A stretch of 64,000 nt of DNA from positions 1,612,001 to 1,676,000 of the forward strand of contig NZ_CP048407.1 in the NCBI RefSeq assembly GCF_003403315.2, written 5' to 3'. Under the pieces are notes generated by a model. The model was not told the DNA's origin, did not search any database, and saw only the letters and a program-made list of their open reading frames with translations. The DNA comes from Thermaerobacter sp. PB12/4term (GTDB lineage Bacteria; Bacillota; Sulfobacillia; Thermaerobacterales; Thermaerobacteraceae). Positions 1 through 8,350 of the stretch are shown one piece after another (position 1 is the first letter of the stretch; the number at the start of each line of letters is the position of its first letter). The translations under genes were made by a program, and so were the position numbers.

Positions 1-225
1 ACCGTGGGAACCTTGTGGGACATTCGCCCGGCGCGGCGCATCCGCACCATATGCAGGGGCCGGGGCGGCCGTCACGAGGGGTGCGGGCCGGGACCGAGGG
101 GCTGCCGGCGACCGTCCGGGGACGGGCGGGTTGCTGGCAGGGTGCGGGCGGGCTCCTGGCCGGTTGGCGATCGCGCCCGCCGCGCGTAGGCCGCCGACCC
201 GGACGGGCTGGCTTCCGGCGCCGGG

Positions 226-888
226 TCAGCGGTCGCGCAAATCCGGGGCCGGTTCCGGCCCCGGCTCGCCACGGTGGTGGCGGATCACGCCGCGCACGAT
301 GGCCTCGGCCAGGGCCCGCCGCCGGGAGGGATCGTGCAGGATGGCGCGGTCGTGGGGGCTGTCCACGAAGCCGAGTTCGACCAGCACGCCGGGCATACGG
401 GTCAGGCGCAGCACGCGGTAACGGCCCGTCTGGATCTCCCGGTAGTTGGCGGGGTCGACCTTCTTGAGCTCGTCCTGGACCAGCAGGGCAAGACGGCGGC
501 TCTCCTCCCGCCCAGGGAAGTAGAAGGTCTGGGCCCCGAAGCAGGTGGGATCCGGGAACCAGTTGACGTGGATGCTGAGGAGGTAGTCCGCTCCGTTGGC
601 GTTGGCGATCTCGATCCGCGGGTCCAGGTCCAGGTCTTCGTCGGTCGTCCGGGTGAGCAGCACGCGGGCGCCCTGCTGCCGCAAGAGGTCGCGTAGCAGA
701 AAGGAGAACTCCAGGTTGATCTCGCTTTCGATGGTGTTCGACGGCAGGTGGCAGGCGCCCCGGTCGATGCCGCCGTGACCGGGGTCGACCACGATCAGGG
801 TGCCCGCCAGCGGGCCCTGCCCGGGCGAGGCGGCCACTCCGGCCACCCGCCCCAGGACCAGGAGGAGAAGGCCGGCCAGGATGGCCAC
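226..888 (-). CDS. cwlD: N-acetylmuramoyl-L-alanine amidase, CwlD-like
   Basis: Zinc amidase of the Amidase_3 family, which cleaves the amide bond between muramic acid and the stem peptide. In spore formers CwlD helps make muramic-lactam in cortex peptidoglycan. With a GTG start the protein has 220 residues: a hydrophobic anchor or signal (about 2-20), then the catalytic domain. The expected zinc and catalytic residues are visible: H38 in DPGHGG, E54, H107 in SIHVN and E171 in VELGF. B. subtilis CwlD is of similar length. The start is uncertain: the frame stays open to 1491, but the extra 200 residues are Gly/Ala/Arg/Pro-rich and look non-coding. No good ribosome site precedes the GTG, so a start a few codons upstream is possible. 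Confidence 0.85.
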   Translation of the reverse strand: MAILAGLLLLVLGRVAGVAASPGQGPLAGTLIVVDPGHGGIDRGACHLPSNTIESEINLEFSFLLRDLLRQQGARVLLTRTTDEDLDLDPRIEIANANGADYLLSIHVNWFPDPTCFGAQTFYFPGREESRRLALLVQDELKKVDPANYREIQTGRYRVLRLTRMPGVLVELGFVDSPHDRAILHDPSRRRALAEAIVRGVIRHHRGEPGPEPAPDLRDR

Positions 889-1569
889 AGGGAGCCAGGG
901 CAGGGGACGGAGCCCGTCCCGTCCCGGCCCGCCCGGGCCGGGACGCCCCTTTGCTCTCCACCGCCCGGTGGAGGGGCGGTCCCCTACCGGGCGCGCTGCG
1001 GATCCATGGCCCCGGGCGGGGGCTTGGGAGGCCTCCCCCTGGGCCCCGGCGGTCGCAAGGGCCCGCCGCAGCCAGAGGCCCCATCCCCGGGCTCCCGCTG
1101 CCAGACCGCCGCGGAGCCACGGAGACGAACCGGCCGCCGGGCCGGCCCTTTGCCGGGGCGGCGGGTCCCCGGCCAAAGGCGCCTCCCTGCAGGCCACCGG
1201 AGCCGGGGATTCGGGGCATCCCCGGCCGGCCGCCGCACCCTGTCGCCCCTCCCCGCCCGGAAGCCGGGGCGACAGGGCACCGGCTGCTCGCCTGCCCGGC
1301 GGCACGGGGTTCCTGGACGCGTGCCGGCGCTCCACCAGCCTGCTCCCCCCGGTGGGGAGCCCGCCCGGGGCGGGGCAGGCCGGACCATGAGCAAAGCGGT
1401 CCCGCCCGCCCCCGTCACCCGGCCCGCCCGTCGCCCCGTGGCACCACCCGTGCCGGTGCCGCCCGGTGGCGGCCCCGAATCCGGGCGCCAACGACAGCGG
1501 GTGGCGGCGGGCTGCCGGCCACGCCGGCCGGGGCGGCGCTTGCCGGCGGCCGGCCCGGCCGGGGAAGCG
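889..1569. other. Gene-free region between the cwlD and arginine decarboxylase genes
   Basis: No convincing gene lies here. ORFs in several frames have the Arg/Pro/Gly/Ala composition expected of non-coding DNA at this GC content. The stretch at 1141-1240 is rich in short GC inverted repeats and may fold in RNA, but I could not match it to a known riboswitch. Since cwlD reads leftward from here, the region holds its leader and promoter, neither of which I can place. Confidence 0.4.
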
Positions 1570-2037
1570 CTAGCCTCCGTACCAGAGGACACACCCGGCG
1601 AAGACGCAGCCACACCGCTCGACCACGTGCTCGACGGAACGCACCAGGATCTCCCTGGGGCGGCCCCCGCGAATGGTGAAGCTCTCCTCCACCATGCGGC
1701 GGATGGTCGCTTCCACCTCGCTGGCACTGGCATATGCCGTGTGCTCCATGATCATGCCGAATCGGCCGGGTTCGTCCCGTCCCACGGCGACGGCCGCCGC
1801 GATCCGGGTGCCGGGCTCGGCGGACACCAGCCGGCCGTAGGCGATGGGAACCAGGGCGCCCGGGGGGAGGACCAGTTCGGCCAGCGGTTCGGCGTGGGGC
1901 GGCAGGATGCTTGAGACCTTGATCAGGTTGACGTTGGCCACCCCGGCGTCGAGCAGCGCCGCATCGAAGGCGGTCAGGGGAGTCTCGCCCTCCGCCCGGC
2001 CCGTGACCAGGGCAAACCGGTTGGGAATCGGCAACAT
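1570..2037 (-). CDS. pdaD: Pyruvoyl-dependent arginine decarboxylase
   Basis: Self-processing decarboxylase that converts arginine to agmatine, the first step of a polyamine route. The 155-residue protein matches the family in length. The motif KVSSILPP at 40-47 holds the Ser-Ser pair (42-43); the proenzyme is cleaved between these residues and the second serine becomes the pyruvoyl group. The GRFGMIMEH and EESFTIRGG segments are also typical. The start is the ATG at 2037, preceded by GGGAGGTG at good spacing. The family is common in archaea and found in scattered bacteria. The neighbours (cwlD downstream, a regulatory-looking intergenic region upstream) do not suggest an operon with other polyamine genes. 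Confidence 0.9.
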   Translation of the reverse strand: MLPIPNRFALVTGRAEGETPLTAFDAALLDAGVANVNLIKVSSILPPHAEPLAELVLPPGALVPIAYGRLVSAEPGTRIAAAVAVGRDEPGRFGMIMEHTAYASASEVEATIRRMVEESFTIRGGRPREILVRSVEHVVERCGCVFAGCVLWYGG

Positions 2038-2344
2038 GCCAAACACCTCCCGGCCGTGGCGCCGGCCCCGGGACAGCCCCCGGGTCGCCGGGAGCTCGCC
2101 GGGCGAGCGGCCCAGCAGGATGGCCGGCGGGCACGGGGGACCGCCGGTGGCAGCCCGAGGCACCCGGCGGTCCCCGGCCTGCGGCCGCCCCGCCCACCCC
2201 GGCAGTGCCCCCTGGCCTGCCCCGACCCGGCACCTCCTTTGGGCCTTTGACCCTCCCCGGGACCGGCGCGATTCACGCCCATGGTATGGCGCCGGGCGGC
2301 CGGGGGTGCCGGTCCCTGCCGGGCCGCGGGCTCGGCCCCGGCCG

Positions 2345-2475
2345 GTATCCCGGCCGGCATCCCCGCCCCGGTATCCACTCCCCTATCCACAAAAAGGGGC
2401 TTGTCATCCCCAGATCCGGGGCAGGTTATCCCCATCCGGGCGGCCGATATCCCCAGGAATCGACAGTTGCCCACA
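2345..2475 (+). promoter_or_regulatory. Phased array of DnaA-box-like 9-mers
   Basis: Same-strand copies resembling the DnaA box TTATCCACA start at 2345 (GTATCC), 2357 (GCATCCCC), 2371 (GTATCCACT), 2383 (CTATCCACA, 8 of 9), 2404 (TCATCCCCA), 2426 (TTATCCCCA, 8 of 9), 2447 (ATATCCCCA) and 2467 (TTGCCCACA). The last five starts are 20-22 bp apart, about two helical turns; the earlier ones are 12-14 bp apart. The stretch is AT-richer than its surroundings and lies between the leftward pdaD and the rightward Spo0E-like gene. An inverted CTTGT/ACAAG pair follows at 2478-2489. It could be a DnaA-box cluster or a site for another factor. Confidence 0.5.
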
Positions 2476-2629
2476 GCTTGTCAACAAGGAGCGACAGCAG
2501 GGCGCAAGAATGGACAGGGCGGTAGCGGCCTGCACGCCGGGCTGGAGGCGCCCAGGGGGAGGGCGGGCGGCCTCCGGCCCGGTTCTGCAGCGTGCGGGCG
2601 GTGTTCCTCGCCCGTGGGAGGTGCTTCCC

Positions 2630-2860
2630 GTGGCTTCTCCTCTACCCGCCGGGTCGCGGCCGCGACCCCTGCGGCCGGCTCTTGCCCACCAGGCGGAGAT
2701 CGAAGCCATGCGCCGGGAACTCTATCGGCTGGCCCGGCGACGGGGCTACGCCGATCCCCAGGTGGTCGAACTCAGCCGCCGCCTGGACGATCTGATCGTC
2801 GGCTGGCACCGGCGCTTTGGCAGGGGCCGGCCCCGGTCCGCGGCGGGCCCGCTGCCCTAG
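2630..2860 (+). CDS. Spo0E-like sporulation regulatory peptide
   Basis: Small protein (76 residues) whose second half matches the Spo0E/YnzD aspartyl-phosphate phosphatase family. These proteins dephosphorylate Spo0A~P and so delay sporulation. An N-terminal helix (IEAMRRELYRLARRRG) is followed by ELSRRLDDLI, which corresponds to the family signature LSQELD; here Gln-Glu is replaced by Arg-Arg while Leu, Ser and Asp are kept. The GTG start at 2630 follows GGGAGGTG by 7 bases; the first 22 residues are Pro/Arg-rich. An internal ATG at 2708 is an alternative start. The gene sits just downstream of the DnaA-box-like array. Confidence 0.7.
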   Translation: MASPLPAGSRPRPLRPALAHQAEIEAMRRELYRLARRRGYADPQVVELSRRLDDLIVGWHRRFGRGRPRSAAGPLP

Positions 2861-2921
2861 CCCGGCGGGTGCGCTGCCCTCGCCGTCCCGCGCCCCGCCT
2901 CGCCCCCCGGTTCCCCCGCCG

Positions 2922-2930
2922 TGGTAGAAT
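2922..2930 (+). promoter_or_regulatory. Extended -10 promoter for the HAD gene, possibly leaderless
   Basis: An extended -10 element (TG, one base, TAGAAT) ends at 2930. A transcript from it would begin around 2937, which is the A of the ATG. No Shine-Dalgarno sequence precedes that ATG. I see no good -35. Confidence 0.5.
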
Positions 2931-2936
2931 CGGGAC

Positions 2937-3821
2937 ATGAGCGACGCCCAGAACATGCCAGAGCTTCCGGCCGGCATCGACTGGAACGCCTTCCGGCTGG
3001 TGGCGGTCGACCTGGACGGCACGGCTGCCGGCCCGGACGGGCGGGTGAGCCCCGAAGGGCTGCAAGCCCTGCAGGCCGCCGAGCAGGCCGGTCTTCACCC
3101 CGTGATCGTGACGGGCCGGGCGCTGCCCGCCGCCATGGGCGTGTGGCTGCGGGCCGGGCTGACCCGGCCGGTGATCGCTTGCGGCGGGGCCGTCATCGCC
3201 TGGCCCAGCGCCGGCCGGCCGCTGTGGGAGCGCCCGCTGGCACCCCGGGTGGTCGACCGGGCCCTGGAGCTGGCCCGCGAGCTCGATCTGATCCCCTTCC
3301 TGTACGGCGCCGGAGCCATCGTGACCGGTCGCCGCCACCCCTGGCGGGACCGGCTGGCCCATCTCAACGAGATCCCCATTCCCGTCATCGCGGAGGATCC
3401 GGCGGCCGCGGCGGGCCTGGCCGCCTGGGAGCGGGGCCGGGTCTTCAAGGTGGTGCTGGCCGGCGAGCCCCAGGCCGCGGAGGCCGCCCGCCCGGCGGTG
3501 GAACGCGGGCTGGCGGGCCTTCCCGCCGTCGCCGTGGCCACACTGCCCGGGCTGCTGGAGATCATCCGGCCCGACGCCACCAAGGAAGCGGCCCTGGCCG
3601 AACTCTGCCGCCTGCTGGACACCGGGCGGGAGCAGGTCATCGCCATCGGGGACGGCGAGAACGACCTGGGCATGATCCGCTGGGCGGGGCTGGGCGTGGC
3701 GGTCGCCAACGCCCGGCCCGAGGTGCGGGCGGCAGCCCGCCTGGTCATCGGCCACCACGCCGAGGAAGGGGTCGCCCGCTTCCTGCGCGCCGTGGTGGCG
3801 GCCCGGCGCCGCCAGGCCTGA
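2937..3821 (+). CDS. HAD-superfamily hydrolase, Cof subfamily (IIB)
   Basis: Phosphatase of the haloacid dehalogenase superfamily, likely acting on small phosphorylated metabolites; the substrate cannot be told. Motif I is VDLDGT with the nucleophile Asp25 and general acid Asp27. Motif II is VTGRA. Motif IV is IGDGENDLGMI near the C-terminus, followed by a typical 'GVAVANA' segment. The length (294) and the inserted cap between motifs II and III fit the Cof/YbiV group. The ATG at 2937 has no ribosome site, but a -10 element lies just before it, so the message may be leaderless. Confidence 0.88.
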   Translation: MSDAQNMPELPAGIDWNAFRLVAVDLDGTAAGPDGRVSPEGLQALQAAEQAGLHPVIVTGRALPAAMGVWLRAGLTRPVIACGGAVIAWPSAGRPLWERPLAPRVVDRALELARELDLIPFLYGAGAIVTGRRHPWRDRLAHLNEIPIPVIAEDPAAAAGLAAWERGRVFKVVLAGEPQAAEAARPAVERGLAGLPAVAVATLPGLLEIIRPDATKEAALAELCRLLDTGREQVIAIGDGENDLGMIRWAGLGVAVANARPEVRAAARLVIGHHAEEGVARFLRAVVAARRRQA

Positions 3822-3886
3822 CCCGGGCGTCGGCCGGTGCTCCCCGGCCGGTGTTCCCTTGCGCAAGTTCGAAGGAGGTGGCGCGG

Positions 3887-5974
3887 GTGCAGACCGGTAC
3901 CCGCCCGGCCCGCCCCGGCCGCGACTGGCGCCACGAGTCGCCGGACCTGCGGCAGGCGGCGGTGCGCGTCGCCCTGGGACACGAGCCGCCCGACGTGTGG
4001 TTCCGCGGGGGAACGATCCTGAACGTCTACACGGGCCGCTGGGAGCCGGCCGAGGTTTGGGTCGCGGGGCCGCGCATCGCCTACACGGGCCCCGACGAGC
4101 CCAAACCGGGGCCCGACACCCGCGTCGTCGACTGCCGGGGCCTCTACCTGGTACCGGGATACCTGGAGATCCACGCCCACCCCTTCCAGCTGTACTCGCC
4201 GCGGGCGCTGGGGGCGGCCATAGCGCCCCGCGGCACCACCACCCTGGTCAGCGACACGCTCCTGCTGGGCCAGATCATGGGCCCGCGCCTGGCCGAAGCC
4301 CTGGATGCCGGCCTGCTGGCACCCGTGCGGGACCTGTGGGGCCTGCGGGTCGCCCCCCAGACCATGACCCCCGGGCGGGCGGGGCCGGCCCCGGCCGCCG
4401 CGGCGGGCCCGGAGGGTGAGCCGGAGTCCCTGGCGCAGGACCAGCCCCCCACGGAGGACGGCTCCCCCGCGGGGGCCGCCGACTTCACCGCCGCCTACGG
4501 CATGACCGTGGAGCAGGGGATCGCCCTCCTGCATCATCCCCGGGTGGTGGAGATCTTCGAATGGACCAGCTGGGCGGGTACCCTCCGGCGGGGGGAACCG
4601 CTGCCTGCCCTGCTGGCCGCGGGCCTAGAGCACGGGCTGCCCGTGGACGGTCACGCTCCCGGCGCCTCGGCCCGAACCCTGGCCGCCCTGGCCGCTGCCG
4701 GGGTCGGGGACTGCCACGAGAGCATCCGGCCGGAGGAGGTCCTGGAGCGGGTGCGGGCGGGTCTCTTCGCCGTCCTGCGCCACAGTTCCCTGCGCCCCGA
4801 CCTGCCGGAACTGGTGGCCGCCGCCCGCGAGGCCTTCGACCGCGGCTACGGCCACCGCCTGGCCCTGACCACCGACGGCCCCACCCCGGAGATGGTGGAG
4901 GAAGGGTTCCTCGACCTGGCGCTGCGGGTGGCCATGGAGGGGGGCCTGCCGCCGGAAGCGGCGTACCGGATGGTGACCGTCAACCCCGCCATGTACCTGG
5001 GACTCGACCGGTACCTGGGCGCCATCGCCCCGGGTCGGCTGGCCGACCTCAACTTGTTGTCCGAGCCGGGCAACCCCGTTCCCGTCGAGGTGTGGATCGA
5101 CGGCCGGCGGGTGGCGCGGGACGGTCGCCTGCTGGACGAACCGGCCCCCCTGGACTGGGCCGCGCTGGGGCTGAGCCCGCGGCGGCTACCGGCCGGCGAA
5201 GACCTGGCCCGCCGCATCATCCTGCGCCCTGTGGCCAAGGCCCCCTCCCGGTCACCGGGCACCGGGGCCACCGGTTCACGCGGGCCCGCGACCCCCGGGC
5301 GACCTGCCGGGTCCGGCCGGGACGTGCTGCCCGGTGCCGGGGCGGGGGACCCCTCCGGCCGGGTCGCCCTTCCCGTGATCCGGCTGCTCAACGCGGTGAT
5401 CAGCCGGCTGGAATGGCGGGAAGTGGCGCTGGACCCGCAGGGGATGCCCGTCCTGCCACCCGGCGAAGATCTGCTCTACGCGGTGCTGTTCCATCCCGGC
5501 GCCGGAGCCCCGGCGGGCGGGACCGTGACCCGGGCGCTGCTGGCGGGGTTCGGCGCCGGAATCCAGGGGCTCGCCACCACCTACACCATGTCGGGCGGGC
5601 TCCTGGTGCTGGGGCGGGATCCCCAGGCCATGGCCCGGGCCGCCGGGAGCGTAGCCGGCGGGGGCATGGCGCTGGTGGAAGGCGAGCGGATCCTGTTCCA
5701 CCTGCCGCTGCCCATCGGCGGCTTTCTTTCGGACCTGGACGTATCCCAGCTGGCCCGGCGCTGCCGGGAGCTGGCAGCCCTGTTGCGGGAGCGGGGCCAT
5801 CCCTTTCACGACCCCATCTATTCCCTGCTGTTCCTCTCCGCCGACCACCTGCCCGGCCCGCGGCTGACGCCCGCGGGCCTGTGGGACGTCAAGGGACACC
5901 GGCTGCTGGTTCCGGCCGAACCGGCGGGTGATCTCATGCCTCCGCACCGGCCCGCAGCCGGATGGCCGCGGTGA
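3887..5974 (+). CDS. Adenine deaminase family amidohydrolase, YerA-type
   Basis: Metal-dependent amidohydrolase most like B. subtilis YerA, a member of the adenine deaminase family whose substrate is less certain than that of Ade itself. Supporting segments are VVDCRGLYLVPGYLEIHAHPFQLYSP (here cited by its HAHP metal site), GTTTLVSDTLLL, DGHAPGAS, CHESI and TTDGPTPEM, ending with the family C-terminal domain. At 695 residues it is about 100 longer than YerA because of two Gly/Pro/Ala-rich inserts (near codons 165-190 and 455-490). The GTG start at 3887 lies 8 bases after GGAGG. The 3' end overlaps the convergent panE by about 40 bp. Confidence 0.8.
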   Translation: MQTGTRPARPGRDWRHESPDLRQAAVRVALGHEPPDVWFRGGTILNVYTGRWEPAEVWVAGPRIAYTGPDEPKPGPDTRVVDCRGLYLVPGYLEIHAHPFQLYSPRALGAAIAPRGTTTLVSDTLLLGQIMGPRLAEALDAGLLAPVRDLWGLRVAPQTMTPGRAGPAPAAAAGPEGEPESLAQDQPPTEDGSPAGAADFTAAYGMTVEQGIALLHHPRVVEIFEWTSWAGTLRRGEPLPALLAAGLEHGLPVDGHAPGASARTLAALAAAGVGDCHESIRPEEVLERVRAGLFAVLRHSSLRPDLPELVAAAREAFDRGYGHRLALTTDGPTPEMVEEGFLDLALRVAMEGGLPPEAAYRMVTVNPAMYLGLDRYLGAIAPGRLADLNLLSEPGNPVPVEVWIDGRRVARDGRLLDEPAPLDWAALGLSPRRLPAGEDLARRIILRPVAKAPSRSPGTGATGSRGPATPGRPAGSGRDVLPGAGAGDPSGRVALPVIRLLNAVISRLEWREVALDPQGMPVLPPGEDLLYAVLFHPGAGAPAGGTVTRALLAGFGAGIQGLATTYTMSGGLLVLGRDPQAMARAAGSVAGGGMALVEGERILFHLPLPIGGFLSDLDVSQLARRCRELAALLRERGHPFHDPIYSLLFLSADHLPGPRLTPAGLWDVKGHRLLVPAEPAGDLMPPHRPAAGWPR

Positions 5975-6911
5975 TGGCCTGCTGGCAGGGCGTGTCGACT
6001 CCGTAACGCTGGCCGTAGCGGACCACGGCGCCGCAAAGGGCGTCCACTTCCACCGGCCGCCGCGCGGCCAGGTCCCGCTGGAGGGAAGAGGTCATGGCGG
6101 GATCCATGCCCAGGGTGGTGGCCATCACCTGCTCGAAGGCATCGGGCGGCAGTTCGACCCCGGCCGCCCGGGCCACGGCCACGGCCTCCTGCACCATGCG
6201 CTCGTACACCGCCCGGCCGTCGGGATCGCCCAGCACGGCCCCCAGGGGCCGGTTGGCCGCCGCCGTCATGCCGCCCATGGCCGAGATGAAGATCAGCTTC
6301 ATCCACATGTCGGCCAGGATGCGGTCGGAGACCCGGTGGGGGATCCCGGCGGCGGCGAAGGCGGCGGCGATGCGCTCCACCCGGGGCGTGACCTGGCCGT
6401 CCAGCTCGCCGAAGGTGATGTCGCGGCGGGCGCTGGTCTGCCGGATCCTGCCGGGTTCGACCAGGGCCGTCTCGATGTGGCAAAGCCCTCCCAGGACCCG
6501 CTGGCGCCCAAACCGGCCGGCCAGGACCTCCAGGTGGTCGATCCCGTTCATCAGGGGCAGGATGGCCGTCTCGCTGCCCACCAGGGCGGCCATCTCGTCC
6601 AGCACCCCGGGCAGGCTGTAGGTCTTGACGGTGACCAGCACCAGATCGGCCCCCTGGCCGGGCGGCAAGGCCAGTTCCTCCGCCAGCCGCAGGCCCCGGT
6701 CGGTGGCAACGGGCCGGAGGCTGAAGCGCCCGTACACGCTCTCGATGTGCAGGCCACTGCGTCGCATGACCCGCAGGTGCCGCCCCCGGGCCAGGAACCC
6801 CACCCGTGCCCCGTGCAGGGCGGTACCGGGCTCGGCCCACTGGGCAGCCCGGGCCAGGAGAGCGCCGAAGTAGCCTCCCACGCCCCCGGCTCCGATCACG
6901 GCAATATGCAT
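5934..6911 (-). CDS. panE: 2-dehydropantoate 2-reductase (ketopantoate reductase)
   Basis: NADPH-dependent reductase that makes pantoate for vitamin B5 and coenzyme A. The 325-residue protein starts with the Rossmann motif IGAGGVGGYFGALLA. It then has LVTVKTY, the conserved NGIDHLE segment and the C-terminal helical domain with KLIFISAMGGMTAAANRPLG. The ATG at 6911 follows a GGGGGTG sequence; a GTG three codons upstream would overlap that site. No other pantothenate gene is adjacent. Some PanE homologues act on other 2-oxo acids, so the substrate is inferred from the family. Confidence 0.88.
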   Translation of the reverse strand: MHIAVIGAGGVGGYFGALLARAAQWAEPGTALHGARVGFLARGRHLRVMRRSGLHIESVYGRFSLRPVATDRGLRLAEELALPPGQGADLVLVTVKTYSLPGVLDEMAALVGSETAILPLMNGIDHLEVLAGRFGRQRVLGGLCHIETALVEPGRIRQTSARRDITFGELDGQVTPRVERIAAAFAAAGIPHRVSDRILADMWMKLIFISAMGGMTAAANRPLGAVLGDPDGRAVYERMVQEAVAVARAAGVELPPDAFEQVMATTLGMDPAMTSSLQRDLAARRPVEVDALCGAVVRYGQRYGVDTPCQQAITAAIRLRAGAEA

Positions 6912-7081
6912 GGTGTTCACCCCCGTTCACGTCGGTTGTGGTGCACCGGTACCACCCCGCCCGGGGCGATGGCACTGGCCCTGGCCACCGGCGGGGCTTC
7001 GACCCCGCGCGCAGCAAGTCCCGCCGGTCAGATGGGCTGCAGGCGCCGAGGGGCGCCTCTCGGCGTCACCGGGCCACCGCT

Positions 7082-8020
7082 TCAGGCGTCACGGGGCCAA
7101 CGGTCGACCACCGGGTTGCGCAGCCTGCCCAGCCCGGTGATCTCGATCTCGACCACGTCGCCCGCCCGCAGGAAGCGGGGTGGATCAAACCCCATGCCCA
7201 CACCGCTGGGCGTTCCGGTGGCGATGATGTCGCCCGGTTCCAGGGTGATCCCGGCGGAGATGGTGGCCAGCAAGGTGGGAATGTCGAAGATGAAGTGCCG
7301 GGTGTTGGCCTCCTGGCGCAGCTCGCCGTTGACCCAAGTGCGGACGTCGACCTCCACGGGCCAGCCCACCGCATCCCGGTGCACCAGGTAGGGCCCGGTG
7401 GGGCAGAAGGTGTCCAGGCTCTTGCCCAGGTGCCACTGGCTGGTCCGCCGCTGCAGGTCCCGGGCCGTGACGTCGTTCAGGATCATGTAGCCAAAGATGT
7501 GCTCCCGGGCCCGCTCCCTGGGGATGGAGCGGCCCCGCCGCCCGATGACCACCGCCAGCTCGCCCTCGTAGTCGACGGCCTCCGTCACCCCTGGGTGGAG
7601 GTAGATCGGGTCGCCGGGTCCCTGCACCGCCGACGCCGCCTTGGTGAACACCACGGGGTGCTGGGGTACGTCCCGGCCGCTGATCTCGAACACATGATCC
7701 CGGTAGTTCAGGCCGATGGCCATGACGTTCTTGGGCGGCCGGGCGATGGGTGCCAGCAGGCGCACGCTGTCGCCGGGGTGCCAGAGGGAGCCGGCATCGT
7801 CCCCGGTGGCACCGGCAGCCCGATCCCACCAGCGTCTTGCGGCGGTCACGGCTTCGTCACCCAGGGCGATCCAGGCGACCATGTCCTGAGGAACCGGCGG
7901 GCCGCCCCAGCGCGCCTGGGCCGCCCCCAGGTCCAGGACCCGCCGCAGGCGCCCCTGCTCGTCCAGCTCGGCCAGCCCGATCTGCACCTGGCCGGCCCGC
8001 TCGAACCGGACAAACCGCAA
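7082..8020 (-). CDS. Fumarylacetoacetate hydrolase (FAH) family protein
   Basis: Enzyme of the FAH fold, which covers acylpyruvate hydrolases, oxaloacetate decarboxylases and 2-hydroxyhepta-diene-dioate isomerases. The 312-residue protein has a divergent N-terminal domain (1-95) and the catalytic domain. Visible motifs are IGLNYRDH, the metal-binding VDYEGELAVVIG, YMILNDVTARDLQ, KSLDTFCPTGPYLV and the terminal IIATGTPSGVG. The start is a TTG at 8020, seven bases after GGAGGG. It follows panE in orientation but 170 bp separate them. The exact reaction cannot be assigned. Confidence 0.87.
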   Translation of the reverse strand: MRFVRFERAGQVQIGLAELDEQGRLRRVLDLGAAQARWGGPPVPQDMVAWIALGDEAVTAARRWWDRAAGATGDDAGSLWHPGDSVRLLAPIARPPKNVMAIGLNYRDHVFEISGRDVPQHPVVFTKAASAVQGPGDPIYLHPGVTEAVDYEGELAVVIGRRGRSIPRERAREHIFGYMILNDVTARDLQRRTSQWHLGKSLDTFCPTGPYLVHRDAVGWPVEVDVRTWVNGELRQEANTRHFIFDIPTLLATISAGITLEPGDIIATGTPSGVGMGFDPPRFLRAGDVVEIEITGLGRLRNPVVDRWPRDA

Positions 8021-8350
8021 ACCTCATCCCTCCAGGGCCGGCACCGGGGGCCTTGCCGGACCACCGACCACATGCTACCCATCCGGGAAGGCCGGGCACC
8101 GGTGACCGGGGATTGGGCAGGTAACTCTAGGGAATTCCCTCCCTGCGGCAGCCAATCCTGCCACCGGTGCCGCGCCCTCCGGCGGGGCCCCATCGTCCCT
8201 GCACCCCCCGGCCCTGGGGCCACCCCCGGGCCCGCCCCCGCACACAGCCCGGTGGAGGCTGCGCCACAAAAGCCGGGCGGCAGGATGCCCCGGCTGGGCA
8301 CCCTGCCGCCCGGAAGGACGCCTTGCATGGTTCCCCGCTGCGCCGGCTTC
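8021..8350. other. Intergenic region upstream of the FAH gene
   Basis: Holds a perfect 12-bp palindrome AGGGAATTCCCT at 8129-8140, about 110 bp upstream of the FAH start, which could be an operator. It also holds the terminator of the large secreted-protein gene at 8264-8313. I see no gene. Confidence 0.5.
8264..8313 (-). terminator. Intrinsic terminator after the 8351-9940 gene
   Basis: A 12-bp perfect stem (CCGGGCGGCAGG with its complement) is continued by a 5-bp stem TGCCC/GGGCA across one mismatch. Read on the minus strand, it is followed by CTTTTGTGG, the expected T-run side. Confidence 0.75.

Noticed and set aside
1081-1260. Possible c-di-AMP (ydaO-type) riboswitch upstream of the cwlD amidase gene
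   Set aside because: Minus-strand pieces such as GGGGACCC and CCGAATCC recall that riboswitch, which often precedes wall hydrolases. The order of elements and the conserved GACAGCTAACC segment are not there. A covariance-model search would decide.
226-1491. CwlD as a 421-residue protein
   Set aside because: The extra N-terminal 200 residues are Gly/Arg/Pro/Ala-rich with no domain, as expected of chance open frames at this GC. The hydrophobic anchor begins near residue 200.
2345-2475. Calling the DnaA-box-like array the replication origin
   Set aside because: No dnaA, dnaN, rpmH or gyrase genes are nearby and I see no AT-rich unwinding element, so only a regulatory or titration cluster is suggested.
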